A stretch of 64,000 nt of DNA, taken from Dyella kyungheensis. GTDB taxonomy: Bacteria; Pseudomonadota; Gammaproteobacteria; Xanthomonadales; Rhodanobacteraceae. Made by a program: the position numbers and the translations under genes. The notes beneath the pieces were generated by a model. That model had not been told where the DNA came from and ran no database searches. It saw only the letters and a list, made by a program, of their open reading frames with translations. Shown piece by piece: positions 61,924 to 64,000 of the stretch; positions within the stretch are counted from its first letter, which is position 1; each line of letters opens with the position of its first letter. The DNA lies in the NCBI RefSeq assembly GCF_016905005.1, contig NZ_JADIKC010000003.1, forward strand, positions 1,065,630 to 1,129,629, given 5' to 3'.

Positions 61924-62472
61924 TCAACGGCCGCCGTCCCGATGTTTGGGCGCGTACGTCAAGCGGATCACGTCTTCGACGATCAATTCGCTGGCGACTA
62001 GGCGCAGCGGTGGCTGTGGTCGGGCGAAGAAGGGTTTGCCGCCGCCAACCACGACGGGATGGACATAGATTCGATATTCGTCGATGAGACCGAGATCGGT
62101 CAGGCTTTGCGCCAGTTCGGGTCCCGCGACTTCGATCTCGCCGGTGAGATCGGCCTTGATCCTGCGAACGGTCGCCTCGAGGTCATCGGCCACAAGGGTG
62201 GCGTTTGGGCCGACGGACTGCAGCGTGCGCGAGACCACCCACTTCGGTTGGCTCCGCCATGCTGCCGCGTACTCACGTTCTTCCGAGCCCCAGTCGGGAG
62301 AGTCCTCATCCCAATAGCGCATCACTTCGTACATGCGGCGGCCGTAAACGCTGGCCGTCTGCTCACGCACTTGTTCGATGAAGTGGCGAAAGAGCGACGG
62401 GTGCGGCGTAAACGCCATGTGGTCGACATATCCATCGAGCGACTGATTCAATCCGTAGACCAGCTTCGCCAT
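61924..62472 (-). CDS. Dihydrofolate-reductase-like (RibD C-terminal family) protein
   Basis: 182 residues with the YwjB/RibD-C fold: LVYGLNQSLDGYVDHMAF, VYGRRMYEVMRYWDED, QPKWVVSRTLQS, GEIEVAGPELAQSLTDLGLI and IYVHPVVVGGGKPFFA. Such proteins reduce pterin-like or nitro compounds in some bacteria, but most are unassigned. GGAGATG precedes the ATG. Confidence 0.88.
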   Translation of the reverse strand: MAKLVYGLNQSLDGYVDHMAFTPHPSLFRHFIEQVREQTASVYGRRMYEVMRYWDEDSPDWGSEEREYAAAWRSQPKWVVSRTLQSVGPNATLVADDLEATVRRIKADLTGEIEVAGPELAQSLTDLGLIDEYRIYVHPVVVGGGKPFFARPQPPLRLVASELIVEDVIRLTYAPKHRDGGR

Positions 62473-62521
62473 GGAACATCTCCGCCCCGTTCTTCGTCTC
62501 GATCATATTGCCTGATGGATC

Positions 62522-62547
62522 GGTGCCGCGCCCCTGCGCGCGGCACC
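62522..62547 (-). terminator. Hairpin after small secreted-protein gene
   Basis: A perfect 10-bp stem (GGTGCCGCGC at 62522-62531, GCGCGGCACC at 62538-62547) with a 6-nt loop, just downstream of the next minus-strand gene. There is no U-run. Confidence 0.55.
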
Positions 62548-62554
62548 CGTCGGC

Positions 62555-62845
62555 TTATTTGCTCTCGGGAACGAGATTGGCCAACTTGCCTTTCTTGTCG
62601 AACTGGCAAGTGAAACCCTTCTTGCCATCCATGCCTGCATCGGCGACGCCGGCGATGGTGTAGCCCGCATCGGCGGGCTGCACCGGCTGCAGCTGGATAT
62701 AGTCGTTCTTCACGTCGAATTTCTTTCCTGCAGCATCCAGGCAGCGGGTGGTCAGCTTGCCCGGGTCGGGCCGGTCGGAAGCGAAGGCGTGCGAGCTCAG
62801 GACAAGCCCGAGGGATGCGGCCAGCAGCAGGGTGGGAATGCGCAT
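62555..62845 (-). CDS. Small secreted protein, unknown
   Basis: 96 residues. Signal peptide (LLLAASLGLVLSSHAFA), then RCLDAAGKKFDVKNDYIQLQ and DGKKGFTCQFDKKGKLANLV with two Cys that could pair. Small lysozyme-inhibitor-like secreted proteins have this size and layout, but I see no diagnostic motif. GGAGATA precedes the ATG. Confidence 0.75.
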   Translation of the reverse strand: MRIPTLLLAASLGLVLSSHAFASDRPDPGKLTTRCLDAAGKKFDVKNDYIQLQPVQPADAGYTIAGVADAGMDGKKGFTCQFDKKGKLANLVPESK

Positions 62846-63017
62846 GGGTCTATCTCCGTACGAGGCACGAGGCCGGAATCAATACCCGCCCGAGTGTGCC
62901 TTGCAATTCCTTGCGGCAGGATGAATAGCGCCGGCGGCTCATCGATCACGCCGATGTGGAAACCATGTCAAGGTTATCTCACGCGATATCCCACCGGGAC
63001 GTCACGCGGGCACGGTC

Positions 63018-64000
63018 ATGCTCCGGCTCATGCCCAGTGAGCCAAAGCAGACACGCGTCATTTCACGCACCTTCGTTCGCCGTTCGCTGTGGACGCTTGC
63101 TGTGCTTTACGTCGTCTATCTGGTCGGCGGCAACATCCTTCTCAACAGCGCATCGGCACTGCGCATGCTCAACCGGCGACCCGAAGCGTTTCAGGTGCAT
63201 TGGGCGCACGCCGAAACATGGTGGCCCGGTTATCTGCGGGCGTCGCACTTGCGACTTCGCGGCCAGGCGCGTGAATGGCTATGGCAGGCCGATGGGGAGC
63301 AGGCCAGTGGCCGCGTTCTGTTGTGGCCGCTGTTGCACCATGAGATTCGTTTCGCCTCGGTCGACGCGACGGAGGTGAATGTCACCGTGCAGTTGGCGAA
63401 GGACGATCTGAAACCGCTTCCCTGGAAAGCCGATGCGTGGTGGATCACCGCTGACCGCATACAAACGACATCGCTGCGAAGATTGCAGTGGAGCGATCTG
63501 CAGCTCACGGGCCCGACGACGGCCATGCTGGGCTTCACGCATCAGTTGCGCGGCGGCATCACGCGCATCTTCGCTTCGGACATCCGGTCCCGGCAGGGCG
63601 TGCTCGTTTATGGCGCGCACTGGCGTTCGCAGGATGTGGACTTCAACCTGCATTTTTCGTCCGACCCTTTCACTCACGACCAGCCACCCGGCTGGCGCAA
63701 GCTGGAGCGGGCGACGCTTCACTTGACCTTCGAAGGCTCGACGCCTGCCATGAATCTGGGAGCCGCACCCGCACCAGGTCAGCAGGGTGGCACCGGATCG
63801 AACAGGGATGGCCATTTGTCTGCCGACATCACGCTCGACCACGGCGTCCTGGTCGAGGGCGGACAGGCGCACTGGAAAGGAATGATCGCGGCGGCAGATG
63901 CCAATGGCATCGCCAGGCGCGAGTGGGGGGAAGGCATTGTGGTCGTGAGGAAAGACGATGTGGACGGACATCTCTCGATTCCGGCCACCCATGCCGCCGA
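63018..64000 (+). CDS. Inner-membrane-anchored periplasmic protein, possibly AsmA-like (partial)
   Basis: The frame is open from 63018 to the right edge without a stop, so the gene is cut off (more than 327 residues seen). One membrane segment near the N-terminus (SLWTLAVLYVVYLVGGNILL) is followed by a beta-rich periplasmic region, for example WWPGYLRASHLRLRGQAREW and ADITLDHGVLVEGGQAHW. The alternation of short beta strands and the ASxLxLxG pattern resemble AsmA/YhdP-type lipid-transfer proteins, but similarity is weak. The start may be 63018 or 63030; no good ribosome-binding site is visible for either. Confidence 0.7.
   Translation, partial: MLRLMPSEPKQTRVISRTFVRRSLWTLAVLYVVYLVGGNILLNSASALRMLNRRPEAFQVHWAHAETWWPGYLRASHLRLRGQAREWLWQADGEQASGRVLLWPLLHHEIRFASVDATEVNVTVQLAKDDLKPLPWKADAWWITADRIQTTSLRRLQWSDLQLTGPTTAMLGFTHQLRGGITRIFASDIRSRQGVLVYGAHWRSQDVDFNLHFSSDPFTHDQPPGWRKLERATLHLTFEGSTPAMNLGAAPAPGQQGGTGSNRDGHLSADITLDHGVLVEGGQAHWKGMIAAADANGIARREWGEGIVVVRKDDVDGHLSIPATHAA

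Noticed and set aside
1-64000. tRNA, rRNA or riboswitch genes
   Set aside because: Intergenic gaps were read for cloverleaf and known leader patterns and none was convincing; a covariance-model search would settle this.

Overview
The window is strongly G+C-rich with dense genes on both strands. Gene content points to a gammaproteobacterium of the Xanthomonadales, most like the Rhodanobacteraceae (Dyella/Luteibacter/Rhodanobacter): a TonB receptor beside periplasmic glycosidases, chaperone-usher fimbriae, GTGGGAG/GTAGGAG-type REP palindromes and a REP-associated transposase. This placement is inference from content; no rRNA or tRNA gene was seen.

Layout. (1) 1-8.7 kb: a secreted protein with four identical-looking Cys-containing repeats, a MASE1 sensor-kinase-like protein, OsmC, a NodT-type outer-membrane efflux lipoprotein overlapping a GNAT acetyltransferase, a small C4 zinc-finger protein, phosphoglucomutase and an aldo/keto reductase. 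(2) 9.1-18 kb: a glycan-use operon of two GH92 alpha-mannosidases and a TonB-dependent receptor, with a LacI-like palindrome in front. (3) 18.1-19.0 kb: six tandem ~166-bp units, each an inverted REP pair. (4) 19.0-22.3 kb: a two-gene minus-strand operon (FkbM-type methyltransferase and an unrecognised 810-residue membrane protein). (5) 22.9-28.6 kb: a complete chaperone-usher fimbrial operon (pilin, chaperone, usher, tip adhesin). (6) 28.7-31.3 kb: a repeat island with a RAYT (Y1/HUH) transposase, an orphan HigA-like gene, and many copies of AATTGTCCCTGGCACCATTT in two opposed clusters; the 3' ends of two genes are duplicated together with the repeat, and the hemerythrin gene next door ends inside a repeat copy. 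(7) 31.3-49.2 kb: envelope, stress and signalling genes (extensin-like protein, MscS, Nramp-related transporter, autotransporter, HD-GYP and LuxR response regulators, OmpA lipoprotein, MarC, AI-2E-family permease, K+ channel-like protein). (8) 49.5-60.4 kb: a co-directional amino-acid-decarboxylase acid-resistance locus: PotE-like antiporter, periplasmic binding protein, DcaP-like porin, two large PLP decarboxylases, AdiC-like antiporter, VIT-like membrane protein. (9) 60.4-64 kb: zinc-ribbon protein, VOC protein, DHFR-like reductase, a small secreted protein, and a gene cut by the right edge.

How the parts work together. Block 2 should import and trim mannose-rich glycans. Block 8 should consume protons by decarboxylating basic amino acids in the cytoplasm and exchanging the polyamine product for fresh substrate, with the porin and binding protein as possible outer-membrane and periplasmic helpers. 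The regulators in block 7 may control nearby envelope genes: the 10-mer GTAGAAATAC occurs upstream of three of them in the same orientation. The least explained features are the motif-bounded duplications around the RAYT gene, the tandem REP array, the Cys-repeat secreted protein, and the 13-bp sequence shared by the mannosidase promoter and the interior of the TonB receptor gene.
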